Origin: Chloroflexota bacterium | GTDB taxonomy: Bacteria; Chloroflexota; Dormibacteria; CF-121 | NCBI GenBank assembly: GCA_005889395.1 | Contig: VBFX01000218.1 | Coordinates: 1 to 20,891 of the forward strand | DNA: 20,891 nt | Direction of reading: 5' to 3' | Part shown: positions 6,894 to 13,357 of the stretch, in pieces | Position numbering within the stretch: the first letter of the stretch is position 1 | How the letters are laid out: every line of letters begins with the position of its first letter | Position numbers and translations under genes: made by a program | Notes under the pieces: generated by a model | Database searches by the model: none | The model's input: the letters and a program-made list of their open reading frames with translations, nothing else | What the model was told of the DNA's origin: nothing

Positions 6894-7834
6894 GGTGTCG
6901 CTCCTGCCGCCACGCCCGATGGATCCGGCCAGCGGCCGATGTAGTGGATCGTCCCGTCGTTCTCGACCAGCCGGGCCGGCAGGCGCCAGCTTAGCAACCA
7001 GTCGATGGCGGCCTCACCTCGAACGATCGCTGCCGTCGACGCGATGTTGGCGTCGAGGCAGGTCGCGGCGACAACCGTGACCGTCCGGAACGGACCGGTG
7101 GCCGGCAGGCTCGTTTGTGGGTCGATGATGTGGTGCAGCACCGCGGTGCCGCGGGTCCAGCGGCGAACGGTGGTGCTCGAGGTGGCAACCCCGCCGGCTG
7201 GCACGCAGATCACCTCGCCATCAGCGTCCGGAGCGACGCGGCTGTCTTCCGCGATGTGGATTCGCCAGCCTCCTGAGGGGGGCGTACCGGCCGTGGCGAT
7301 GTCACCCCCGAGGCCAACGAGCACACCGCCCGCGCCGGCGGCCGCGAGGGCGGCCCTCGCGGCGAGGTCGGCCGCAAGCGCCTTGCCGGTTGAACCGAGG
7401 TCGAGCTCCACGCCAGCGGGCACCAGCACCGTGCGCGACCGCCGATCGAAGCGGATCGCCTGCCATCCGGGAACGCGCCAGGCGCGCAGGTTCACGGGAC
7501 GACCGCGGTCGGCGACCCGGGAGAAATCATCGTCGTACCCGGCGACGCGAATGGCATGGCCGATAGTAGGATCGACCGCTCCATCCGTCAGTCGGGCAGC
7601 TCGCTGCGCGGCGTCGATCGCCATCGCCAGCAGCGGGCTGACTCGCACGGGCCGGCCCGGGCCCGCGTTCAGCCGGCTGAGCTCGCTGTCGTCGCGGAAC
7701 CGGCTGTAGGCAATGTCGACCTCGTCGAGAACCTCGCTCACCGCGGTGGTCGCGGTGACGAGCTCACCAGCATCGGTGGCGAGAACGTGCACCGAGGTGC
7801 CCAACGCCTTCCAGCTCTTGACCGCGAGGGCCAT
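6710..7834 (-). CDS. apbE: ApbE-type FAD:protein FMN transferase
   Basis: The first 300 or so of 374 residues match ApbE, the Mg-dependent enzyme that attaches FMN covalently to Ser/Thr of target proteins. Visible motifs are LGTSVHVLA (11-19), YSRFRDDSELSRLN (43-56), DGAVDPTIG (84-92), LDLGSTGKALAADLAA (144-159), VGLGGDIATAG (173-183), HHIIDP (234-239) and the metal-site segment CLDANIASTAA (259-269). No lipobox or signal peptide is seen, so it may act in the cytoplasm. ATG 7834 overlaps the TGA of the Ser/Thr-rich gene (TGATG); an in-frame GTG lies just before it. The last 60 or so residues read out of frame through the start of the membrane protein and are unlike ApbE, so a stop codon may have been lost. 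No FMN-acceptor protein is present in the window. Confidence 0.88.
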   Translation of the reverse strand: MALAVKSWKALGTSVHVLATDAGELVTATTAVSEVLDEVDIAYSRFRDDSELSRLNAGPGRPVRVSPLLAMAIDAAQRAARLTDGAVDPTIGHAIRVAGYDDDFSRVADRGRPVNLRAWRVPGWQAIRFDRRSRTVLVPAGVELDLGSTGKALAADLAARAALAAAGAGGVLVGLGGDIATAGTPPSGGWRIHIAEDSRVAPDADGEVICVPAGGVATSSTTVRRWTRGTAVLHHIIDPQTSLPATGPFRTVTVVAATCLDANIASTAAIVRGEAAIDWLLSWRLPARLVENDGTIHYIGRWPDPSGVAAGATPYSGTRPAVRGWSASFSSPASLCWALCQRCAGRPLPGRGSSPPVCTATWRWRPSFSSRFTS

Positions 7835-8136
7835 CACGAACCGCCGCTGGTCACCGTGCCGCTGCCGCTGCTGCCGGTGGTGGGCACCTGCGGTGCCTGC
7901 TGCAGGCTGTTGCTGCTGTCGGTCGAGCTCGAGCTGGAGTCGGTCGACGTCGTGGTCGATGTCGTCGTATTCGCGGCCGTCGCCGACGCGGTGGCCGACG
8001 ATTTGCCGGCATACGAGGCGGCGGCGACGTAACCGACGCCAACCACCGCCACCAACGCCCCCGCGGTTGCGCCGACGGTCAGTCGCCGCAGGCGCTCGAG
8101 CCCACGGTCCCGCTGGGTCGGTGTCAATGAGTTCAT
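7834..8136 (-). CDS. Ser/Thr-rich single-span membrane protein of the redox cluster
   Basis: This 100-residue protein has a short basic cytoplasmic N-terminus (RDRGLERLRRLT, residues 9-20), one hydrophobic span at about 21-43, and an outer tail of almost only Ser, Thr, Ala, Gly and Asn, with a central LQQAPQVPTTG. It has no catalytic motif. Similar small Ser-rich proteins seem, from memory, to accompany ApbE/NuoF-like clusters in Actinomycetota, but I know of no assigned function; a spacer or scaffold for the redox membrane complex is one guess. ATG 8136 has no Shine-Dalgarno sequence. Just upstream lie an inverted repeat and the shared operator-like sequence, so this gene probably opens the redox operon. 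Its stop overlaps the ApbE start. The low-complexity tail lacks the D-x2-[ST]-G-A-T pattern of flavinylation sites. Confidence 0.7.
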   Translation of the reverse strand: MNSLTPTQRDRGLERLRRLTVGATAGALVAVVGVGYVAAASYAGKSSATASATAANTTTSTTTSTDSSSSSTDSSNSLQQAPQVPTTGSSGSGTVTSGGS

Positions 8137-8144
8137 GTGAGCAT

Positions 8145-8160
8145 GGTGCCGCGTGGCACC
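8145..8160. other. Perfect inverted repeat in front of the redox operon
   Basis: GGTGCC-GCGT-GGCACC forms a 6-base stem with a 4-base loop 8 bases before the start codon of the Ser/Thr-rich gene. It overlaps the inner end of the operator-like sequence at 8156-8175. It may be a hairpin in a short leader or part of a protein-binding site. It is not followed by a T run in either direction. Confidence 0.4.
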
Positions 8161-8175
8161 TTGCAAAACCGTGAC
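8156..8175 (-). promoter_or_regulatory. Operator-like sequence, copy 1 (redox operon promoter)
   Basis: Read on the plus strand this is GCACCTTGCAAAACCGTGAC. It matches the copy at 9897-9916 in 17 of 20 bases, including ten in a row (AAACCGTGAC). It lies 19 bases before the start of the Ser/Thr-rich gene, in the 54-base gap after the histidine kinase. Both copies have the same orientation toward the gene they precede. It is a likely binding site for the missing response regulator partner of the kinase, near the -35 region. Confidence 0.6.
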
Positions 8176-8190
8176 GCCGGGGCTATGAGG

Positions 8191-9480
8191 CTAGGCGTCG
8201 AGCCGGGCGAGCGGTGGCGTGGTCTCCGATGCGGCCGCCCGTGTCGCCGAGGGGCGTGCCAGCAGCCGTGGCCAGATCACCGACATGCTGGCGCCGCCGG
8301 ATGGCGAGCGACCAACCTCCCAGCGGCCGTTGGTCGCGCGGACCACCGCGTCGGCGATGGCCAGCCCGAGGCCCGCCCCGCCTGGCTGATCCGTCGCCCG
8401 CCGGAACCGATCGAAGATCTCACCGCGCTGGTCGGTGGGGATGCCGGGGCCCGTGTCATCGACGACCAGCTTGATGCGGTTCCCTTCGGCGGCCACGCGG
8501 ACGTCGATCGCGCCCTGCTCCGGCGTGTACTTGCACGCATTGTCGAGCAGGACACCAACGAGGTGATCGAGCCACTCCGGCGAGGCGGCGATCACGTGCG
8601 AATCCCCACTGAGCCGGATCGTCAACCGCTGGTGGCGGGCTTCGGCCACGGCTGCGAACCGGTCGACCGCCTGCTGGGCCATCACGCCGATATCCACCGG
8701 CTCCGCCCGACCTGAGTGCGGCATGGCTTCGAAACGAGCCAGCCAGAGCAGGTCGTCGACGAGGCGGCGCATCCGCTGGCTCTCCTGGTTGACGCGCGTG
8801 AAGGCGCGCTGATACCAGTCCCCGTCGCGAGGTTGCGAGAGGGCGAGCGACGTTTGTGCCTGGATCACGGCAAGCGGCGTACGGAGTTCGTGTGACGCAT
8901 TGGCGGTGAAGTCCATCTGTCGCCGGCGTGCCTGCTCGATCGGCGCGGCGACCCGACGGCCGATCGTCAGCGCGCCCATGAAGACCACGACTAACAGCAC
9001 GGGTCCGATCAGAAGCTCGGCCTGGATGAGGTTGCCTCGGGCCTGGTAGACGCTGTTCATCGACTGCCCGACCACGGTCCAGTCGTCCGAGGTCTGTCCG
9101 CCCATCACCCGCAAGTCGACGCCGGACACGGTGATCGTCTGGGGCGCCTGGATGCGGTTGTACGGCGCCGGCAGGTTGATGGTGGCGGCCTCGGCGCTGC
9201 TGTCGGCGTAGTTACCGTCCGGATGAAACGTCCACCAGAGCACCGGCGCGTCGAAGCGCGGTCCGGGCGGTCCCCCAGGGTTACCACGGGTCGGCCCACC
9301 CCGCTGTTTGGCCATCGAGGTGAGCCATGACGAGAGGGTGGTGTCGACGTTGGAGGTGAGGTTGTGGGTGACGATCAACACGACCCCAACCGCGATCAGC
9401 AGATAGAGCCCGGCCACGATGCCGGTCGCCGCGAGCGCCACTCGCCGGGCGCCGGACCGCACCAGGTCGACCCGAGCCAT
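8191..9480 (-). CDS. Two-span sensor histidine kinase without HAMP domain
   Basis: This 429-residue kinase has membrane spans at about 13-38 and 153-173, enclosing an outer sensor region of about 115 residues with a Gly/Pro-rich part near 60-75 and WWTFHPDGNY (82-91). After span 2 only about 20 residues lead to the phosphoacceptor box FTANASHELRTPLAV (191-205, His197), so no HAMP domain fits. The catalytic domain has LLDNACKYT (311-319), DDTGPGIP (341-348), FDRFRR (356-361) and GGAGLGLAI (367-375). It is an EnvZ/OmpR-class kinase whose signal is unknown. ATG 9480 follows AAAGGA by about 8 bases. No response regulator gene lies beside it. It lies between the small exported protein and the redox operon, and the repeated operator suggests it controls both. 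Confidence 0.92.
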   Translation of the reverse strand: MARVDLVRSGARRVALAATGIVAGLYLLIAVGVVLIVTHNLTSNVDTTLSSWLTSMAKQRGGPTRGNPGGPPGPRFDAPVLWWTFHPDGNYADSSAEAATINLPAPYNRIQAPQTITVSGVDLRVMGGQTSDDWTVVGQSMNSVYQARGNLIQAELLIGPVLLVVVFMGALTIGRRVAAPIEQARRRQMDFTANASHELRTPLAVIQAQTSLALSQPRDGDWYQRAFTRVNQESQRMRRLVDDLLWLARFEAMPHSGRAEPVDIGVMAQQAVDRFAAVAEARHQRLTIRLSGDSHVIAASPEWLDHLVGVLLDNACKYTPEQGAIDVRVAAEGNRIKLVVDDTGPGIPTDQRGEIFDRFRRATDQPGGAGLGLAIADAVVRATNGRWEVGRSPSGGASMSVIWPRLLARPSATRAAASETTPPLARLDA

Positions 9481-9551
9481 ACTCAACGTCCTTTCACCCT
9501 TTGCCACTCTGGCAGCCGGTTCCTTTCGATTTGATGACACCATACAAAGTT

Positions 9552-9574
9552 GGGGCCGGGAGAATCCCGGCCCC
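9552..9574 (-). terminator. Terminator-like hairpin between small exported protein gene and kinase gene
   Basis: GGGGCCGGGA (9552-9561) and TCCCGGCCCC (9565-9574) form a perfect 10-base GC-rich stem with a 3-base loop. On the minus strand it lies 21 bases after the small protein's stop and is followed by AACTTTG, a weak T tract. It should end most transcripts and let a minority continue into the kinase gene. Confidence 0.65.
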
Positions 9575-9595
9575 ATTGTGCTCGTCTGTCGGCGA

Positions 9596-9850
9596 CTAGG
9601 GAACGGTCGGGACCTGGCCCGCGTTCTCCTGCGCCTCGCGCGCCGCACTCTCTCCCGCCTCGTGCGCTGCGGTCTCGTTCGGCACGAAGGTGCCCGATCC
9701 GGCGCTCGGGCTGGCAGCGGTCGCGGCGACATTGGTCGTCGTGGCTGCGCTGGCGCCCAGCGGCCCGGCGATCGTGGCGCCGATGACGCCGCCCGTCAGC
9801 AATGACCCCGCAACCGCGCCGCCGACGAGAAACCGTTTGATCTGGTTCAT
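9596..9850 (-). CDS. Small exported protein with an HEAGES-AREAQE motif
   Basis: This 84-residue protein starts MNQIKRFLVGGAVAGSLLTG, a classic signal peptide with a likely signal peptidase I site after Ala-Ser-Ala35. The mature part is about 49 residues: an Ala/Thr/Ser linker, then FVPNETAAHEAGESAAREAQ (55-74) and a Pro-containing end. The His/Glu-rich block is reminiscent of short exported proteins found beside two-component systems in Actinomycetota, but I cannot name a family. It could bind metal or act as a signal for the nearby kinase; neither is shown. AGGAGGTG ends just before AAAGAA-ATG, the strongest ribosome-binding site in the window, so high expression is expected. The operator-like sequence at 9897-9916 lies upstream, and a terminator-like hairpin follows. 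Confidence 0.78.
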   Translation of the reverse strand: MNQIKRFLVGGAVAGSLLTGGVIGATIAGPLGASAATTTNVAATAASPSAGSGTFVPNETAAHEAGESAAREAQENAGQVPTVP

Positions 9851-9896
9851 TTCTTTCACCTCCTTCTGTGTGGCAGTGGAGCCAGCATGGAGGCGA

Positions 9897-9916
9897 GCGC
9901 CTTTCGAAACCGTGAC
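9897..9916 (-). promoter_or_regulatory. Operator-like sequence, copy 2 (small exported protein promoter)
   Basis: Read on the plus strand this is GCGCCTTTCGAAACCGTGAC, matching copy 1 at 8156-8175 in 17 of 20 bases and in the same orientation. It is 46 bases before the small exported protein's ATG. On the minus strand both copies are followed 16-19 bases after GTCACGGTTT by CCATGCT, whose CATGCT could be a shared weak -10 box. Confidence 0.6.
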
Positions 9917-9946
9917 AAACAGAGCCACCTTCGCTCGTGTCGCTGC

Positions 9947-9952
9947 TAGGCT
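9947..9952 (+). promoter_or_regulatory. Possible -10 box of the YciI-like remnant
   Basis: TAGGCT lies 8 bases before the ATG at 9961 and no Shine-Dalgarno sequence follows. It has the same layout as other short-leader starts in the window. Confidence 0.3.
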
Positions 9953-9960
9953 GAAACCTG

Positions 9961-10136
9961 ATGGCGAGGTACGTTCTTTTCTACGAGTCAGCGGACGACG
10001 TTGCCTCCAAAGCGCCCGCCCACTTCCCCGCCCACCTGGCCCGCTGGCCTTCGCCAGGAGCGACCCATTCGTCCTCAACGGCGTAGTGCGCCGGTGGTCC
10101 ATCCGCGAGTGGAACGAGGCGATCGCCAGCTCCTGA
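9961..10136 (+). pseudogene. YciI-family (YCII-related) gene with internal deletion
   Basis: From ATG 9961 the first frame reads MARYVLFYESADDVASKAPA then HFPAHLARW and soon meets a stop (TAG at 10084). A second frame, overlapping from about 10043, reads AFARSDPFVLNGVVRRWSIR then EWNEAIASS and ends at the TGA at 10134-10136. These are the N- and C-terminal ends of a YciI-like protein, small dimeric ferredoxin-like-fold proteins of about 95-100 residues and mostly unknown role. About 40 residues between them are missing and the frame changes at the join, near 10040-10045. The 176-base span is not a multiple of three. The well-conserved ends suggest the deletion is recent, or an assembly collapse. 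Confidence 0.75.
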
Positions 10137-10160
10137 CGGAGAGAACGAGACGCCCATAAT
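10133..10160 (+). promoter_or_regulatory. Likely promoter of citrate synthase
   Basis: CTGACG (10133-10138) and CATAAT (10155-10160) are 16 bases apart and match the sigma-70 -35 and -10 consensus in 4 and 5 of 6 positions. The ATG follows 11 bases later, which predicts a leader of only about 5 bases and fits the absence of a Shine-Dalgarno sequence. Confidence 0.5.
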
Positions 10161-10171
10161 GTCGTTGAGCC

Positions 10172-11485
10172 ATGGCAGAAGAGACGCTAACCATCACCGA
10201 CAACCGAACCGGCCGCCGCTACGACGTGCCCATCCGGAACGGCGCGATCGCCGCTACCGATCTCCAGAAAATCACCTCGAATGGATCCGGCTCCGGGTTG
10301 CTCAGCTACGATCCGGCGTTCCTCAACACCGCGAGTTGCCGGAGCGCGATCACCTTCATCGATGGCGAGCGGAGTATCCTGCGCTACCGCGGCTATCCCG
10401 TCGAGGAGCTGGCCGAGCGCAGTAGTTTCCTCGAGGTCGCCTACCTCCTGATCCACGGCGAGTTGCCCGATCCGACCCAGCACGGCCAATGGGTAGACGC
10501 GATCACCCACCACACCCTCCTCCACGAGAACATCAAGAAGCTGATCGACGGCTTCCATCACGATGCCCACCCGATGGGGATCCTGGTGGGAACCGTAGGC
10601 GCGCTGTCGACCTTCTACCCCGACGCGAAGGACATCTTCAACGAGGCGAGCCGGCGGCTGCAGATCCTGCGCCTGATCGCAAAGATGCCGACGCTGGCCG
10701 CCTTTGCGGCCCGGCACGCAGTCGGCATGCCCTATGCCTACCCGGACAACGACCTCTCCTATGCCGGCAATTTCCTGAACATGATGTGGAAGGCGACCGA
10801 GCTGAAGTACGAACCCAACCCGGTGTTGGAGCGGGCGCTGGACATCCTCCTGATCCTGCACGCCGATCACGAGCAGAACTGCTCGACCAACGTGATGCGC
10901 GCTGTGGGTAGCGCGCACGCGGATCCGTTCTCAGCCACGGCGGCGGCGGCCGCCGCGCTCTACGGCCCGCTGCACGGCGGCGCGAATGAGCAGGTGCTCC
11001 GGATGCTCAAGGAGATCGGGTCGGTCAGCCGCGTATCCGAATACGTCAAGCGGGTCCGCTCCGGCGAATTACGCCTGATGGGATTCGGCCACCGCGTTTA
11101 CAAGAATTACGACCCGCGGGCGCAGATCATCAAGAAGGTCGCCGATGACGTGCTGGCGGTGACCGGCCGCAGCCCGCTACTCGACATCGCGCTGGAGCTG
11201 GAGCGGGTGGCCCTGGCGGACGATTACTTCATCAAGCACCGCCTCTATCCCAACGTCGACTTCTATTCCGGCATCATTTATTCGGCGATCGGCTTTCCGG
11301 TCGAGATGTTCCCGGTGCTGTTTGCGATCGGCCGCACGCCGGGCTGGCTGGCGCAATGGCAGGAAGGGCTGCTCGATCCGGAACAGAAGATCGCGCGGCC
11401 GCGGCAGGTCTACACGGGGTCGCCGGAGCGTCACCTGCCCGGGATCCGCGCCGCTAAGGCAGAAGCCGGAACCAGCGCAAGCTGA
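10172..11485 (+). CDS. gltA: Citrate synthase
   Basis: This 437-residue protein condenses acetyl-CoA and oxaloacetate to citrate, the entry step of the TCA cycle. The catalytic residues are visible: His268 in GPLHGGANE, His307 in MGFGHRVYKNYDPRA and Asp363 in NVDFYSGIIY. LHADHEQNCST (229-239) is the other signature. Length and the N-terminal beta-strand region (LTITDNRTGRRYDVP, 6-20) match the longer GltA-type bacterial enzymes rather than the short 370-residue form, so the hexameric, NADH-sensitive type is possible. The start is ATG 10172, shortly after a sigma-70-like promoter. Its last 32 bases overlap the convergent VWA gene, so the last residues (about 428-437) may be poorly conserved. 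Methylcitrate synthase is a less likely alternative; no prp genes are near. Confidence 0.95.
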   Translation: MAEETLTITDNRTGRRYDVPIRNGAIAATDLQKITSNGSGSGLLSYDPAFLNTASCRSAITFIDGERSILRYRGYPVEELAERSSFLEVAYLLIHGELPDPTQHGQWVDAITHHTLLHENIKKLIDGFHHDAHPMGILVGTVGALSTFYPDAKDIFNEASRRLQILRLIAKMPTLAAFAARHAVGMPYAYPDNDLSYAGNFLNMMWKATELKYEPNPVLERALDILLILHADHEQNCSTNVMRAVGSAHADPFSATAAAAAALYGPLHGGANEQVLRMLKEIGSVSRVSEYVKRVRSGELRLMGFGHRVYKNYDPRAQIIKKVADDVLAVTGRSPLLDIALELERVALADDYFIKHRLYPNVDFYSGIIYSAIGFPVEMFPVLFAIGRTPGWLAQWQEGLLDPEQKIARPRQVYTGSPERHLPGIRAAKAEAGTSAS

Positions 11486-12401
11486 AGAGCCCACCGGCCA
11501 CCAGGATGATGGTGCCGAAGGCCAGCAGCGGGACGGTGAGATCGAGTTTGGTGGTCACCCAGCCGATTCGTGATCCGAGATCGCTGTAGATCTTGCTGAG
11601 CTGGGCCTCGTCGGCCGCGTAGTAGTAGTGGCCGCCGGTGGTGGTGCTGATTTGCTGCAGCGTCTGCTCGTCGACGCCGTCGACGACCCGACCTTGCAGC
11701 ATAGTCGTCTGGTTCCTCTGCCCGATCCCGACCGTTTGAACCGGGATCTTGGTTTTAGCCGCTTCGCCGGCGGCGGCGGCCGGATCGACGCCCGTATTCG
11801 AGGTACCGTCGGTCAGCAAGACCACCATGGCATAGTTCTGCGACTTCGGGTTATTCGGGTCGGTGATACTGGCGAGCTGAGCGACCGCAACCTGGATCGC
11901 GGAACCAATCGCTGTTCCCCCTCCGGGCCGAAGAGTACCCAAGGCGTCTTTCACCGAGCCTTTGTCGGTGGTCAGCGGGGTGACGACCTCCGCTTGCGCG
12001 TTGAAGATGACGAGACCAACCTGCGCGTTGCTCGGCAGCTTGTCGATCAGCGTGCGGCCGGCGGCGATCGCCGCCTCGATGCGGGTGGGCTGCACGTCGC
12101 TCGCCGCCATCGATCCGGAGACATCGACCGCCAGCATGACGCTGGTCTGACCCTTGGGGACGCGGATGCTCGCCTGGGGGCGCGCCATCGAGAACAGCAG
12201 GCCGGCCACGCCGGCGATGAAGAGGATCGCGGGAAGGTGGCGCCGGAAACCGGGGCCCTTGCCCATCACCTGGTTGAGCAGCGCCAGGTTGGTGAAGCGT
12301 ACCGCGTAAGCACGTCGTCGCTGCTGACTCGTGAGGTAGAAGCCGACCAGGAGGGGGATGGCCAGCAGCCCCAGCAGTAACCAGGGCGATTGGAAGCTCA
12401 T
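11454..12401 (-). CDS. BatA-like VWA-domain membrane protein
   Basis: This 315-residue protein has hydrophobic spans at about 6-22, 56-72 and 288-305, with a von Willebrand factor A domain between. The metal-ion-dependent adhesion site is intact: DVSGSM (93-98), Thr163 in GGGTAIG, and Asp198 in LLTDG. Membrane VWA proteins of this kind act with MoxR ATPases and DUF58 proteins in chaperone-like or envelope-stress functions (aerotolerance Bat proteins in Bacteroides). It is the third gene of the MoxR-DUF58-VWA operon; its ATG overlaps the DUF58 stop (ATGA), so translation is coupled. No BatB or TPR partner follows. The 3' end overlaps the convergent citrate synthase gene by 32 bases. Confidence 0.9.
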   Translation of the reverse strand: MSFQSPWLLLGLLAIPLLVGFYLTSQQRRRAYAVRFTNLALLNQVMGKGPGFRRHLPAILFIAGVAGLLFSMARPQASIRVPKGQTSVMLAVDVSGSMAASDVQPTRIEAAIAAGRTLIDKLPSNAQVGLVIFNAQAEVVTPLTTDKGSVKDALGTLRPGGGTAIGSAIQVAVAQLASITDPNNPKSQNYAMVVLLTDGTSNTGVDPAAAAGEAAKTKIPVQTVGIGQRNQTTMLQGRVVDGVDEQTLQQISTTTGGHYYYAADEAQLSKIYSDLGSRIGWVTTKLDLTVPLLAFGTIILVAGGLFSLRWFRLLP

Positions 12402-13357
12402 GCGACCACCCGTGGCAGCCGTCCCGAACGCTGGGCCTCGCGCTGTTTGATGAATCCAACGAGCTGAGGCACGAGCTCCGCTGCGGTGCTGATTTCGGCC
12501 ACGGCGGCCCGAGCTCGAAGGAGGTCAGCACGAATCGTCCCGCGCTGCGCCGCTGCCGCCTCCTGGAACCGCGCCCGCAGATGCGCGCTACGGGTATCGA
12601 CGAGGATCTGCTCTCCACTTTCGGGGTCCTCGAAGGTGACGACCCCGACGTCCGGGATCTCGCCCTCGCGCGGATCCGTGATCCAGACGGCGACGACCTC
12701 GTGACGGATCGCTAGCGCGCTCAGCGGCTGCCGCCAGCCGCCGGGCGTCATGAAATCGCTGATGAGAACCATCATCGAGGGACGGCGGATGAGCCGGCCT
12801 GCCTCCGCCAGCGCGCGGCCGAGATCGGTCGTGCCCCCACCCTGCTCTCCCCCAGTGGGGGAAGGTGTTTGTTGTCCCTCGGTGGCACGCTCGATCCGGG
12901 CGATCAGCTGCAGCAGGGCGGTTCGGCCCGCCGATGGCGGGATGATCGATCGGACACGGTCGTCGAAGAGCAACGCTCCAACACGGTTGCCGCGGCCGAT
13001 CAGCAGCTGTCCGACGACGGCCGAGAATTCGAGCGCCAGCTGTCGCTTGAGGCAGCGGGCAGTGCCCCAGTCGAGCGAACGCGTGATATCGACGAGCAAC
13101 CAGGCATCCAGACCACGATCGGGCAGCGACTCCCGGACGTAGGGACGATCCGATCGCGCCGTGATGTTCCATTCGATGGTCCGCGGGTCGTCGCCGGCCT
13201 GGTACTCGCGCACATCGCTGTACTCGAGACCGGCGCCGCGCGTGCTCGACCGCTCGTCGCCGCCGGGATGAAAACCGAGGCGTCGGAGCACCGGCCAGCG
13301 CGAGCGTCGCAGCAACTGGTCGACGGCGACACCGCCCGCTACCGCGTCAGGAGGCAA
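12398..13357 (-). CDS. DUF58 domain protein of the MoxR operon
   Basis: This 319-residue protein has the DUF58 signature VREYQAGDDPRTIEWNITAR (49-68), followed by a degenerate VWA-like fold (LLVDITRSLDW, 87-97; ISDFMTPGG, 199-207). No membrane span is obvious, unlike some DUF58 proteins. DUF58 proteins are thought to work with MoxR ATPases and VWA proteins; the biochemical function is not known. Translation starts at TTG 13357, which overlaps the MoxR stop by 11 bases and follows a GGAG by 7 bases; the next in-frame start, TTG 13315, would also keep the domain. Residues 163-171 (QTPSPTGGE) are encoded by a palindrome-bearing segment that looks like an insertion in a loop. Confidence 0.88.
   Translation of the reverse strand: MPPDAVAGGVAVDQLLRRSRWPVLRRLGFHPGGDERSSTRGAGLEYSDVREYQAGDDPRTIEWNITARSDRPYVRESLPDRGLDAWLLVDITRSLDWGTARCLKRQLALEFSAVVGQLLIGRGNRVGALLFDDRVRSIIPPSAGRTALLQLIARIERATEGQQTPSPTGGEQGGGTTDLGRALAEAGRLIRRPSMMVLISDFMTPGGWRQPLSALAIRHEVVAVWITDPREGEIPDVGVVTFEDPESGEQILVDTRSAHLRARFQEAAAAQRGTIRADLLRARAAVAEISTAAELVPQLVGFIKQREAQRSGRLPRVVA
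12848..12862. repeat. Short palindrome inside the DUF58 gene
   Basis: TCCCCCA and TGGGGGA are perfect 7-base arms around a single G. Flanking bases (CTGCTC, and AGGTGTTTG) resemble the mobile palindromic repeats seen in many GC-rich genomes. It lies in frame in a Gly/Pro-rich loop of the protein, so the coding sequence tolerates it. Confidence 0.5.

Noticed and set aside
8137..8190. Possible terminator of the kinase gene formed by GGTGCC/GGCACC
   Set aside because: The stem is only 6 bases, is nearer to the next start codon than to the kinase stop, and has no T run; more likely part of the regulatory region.
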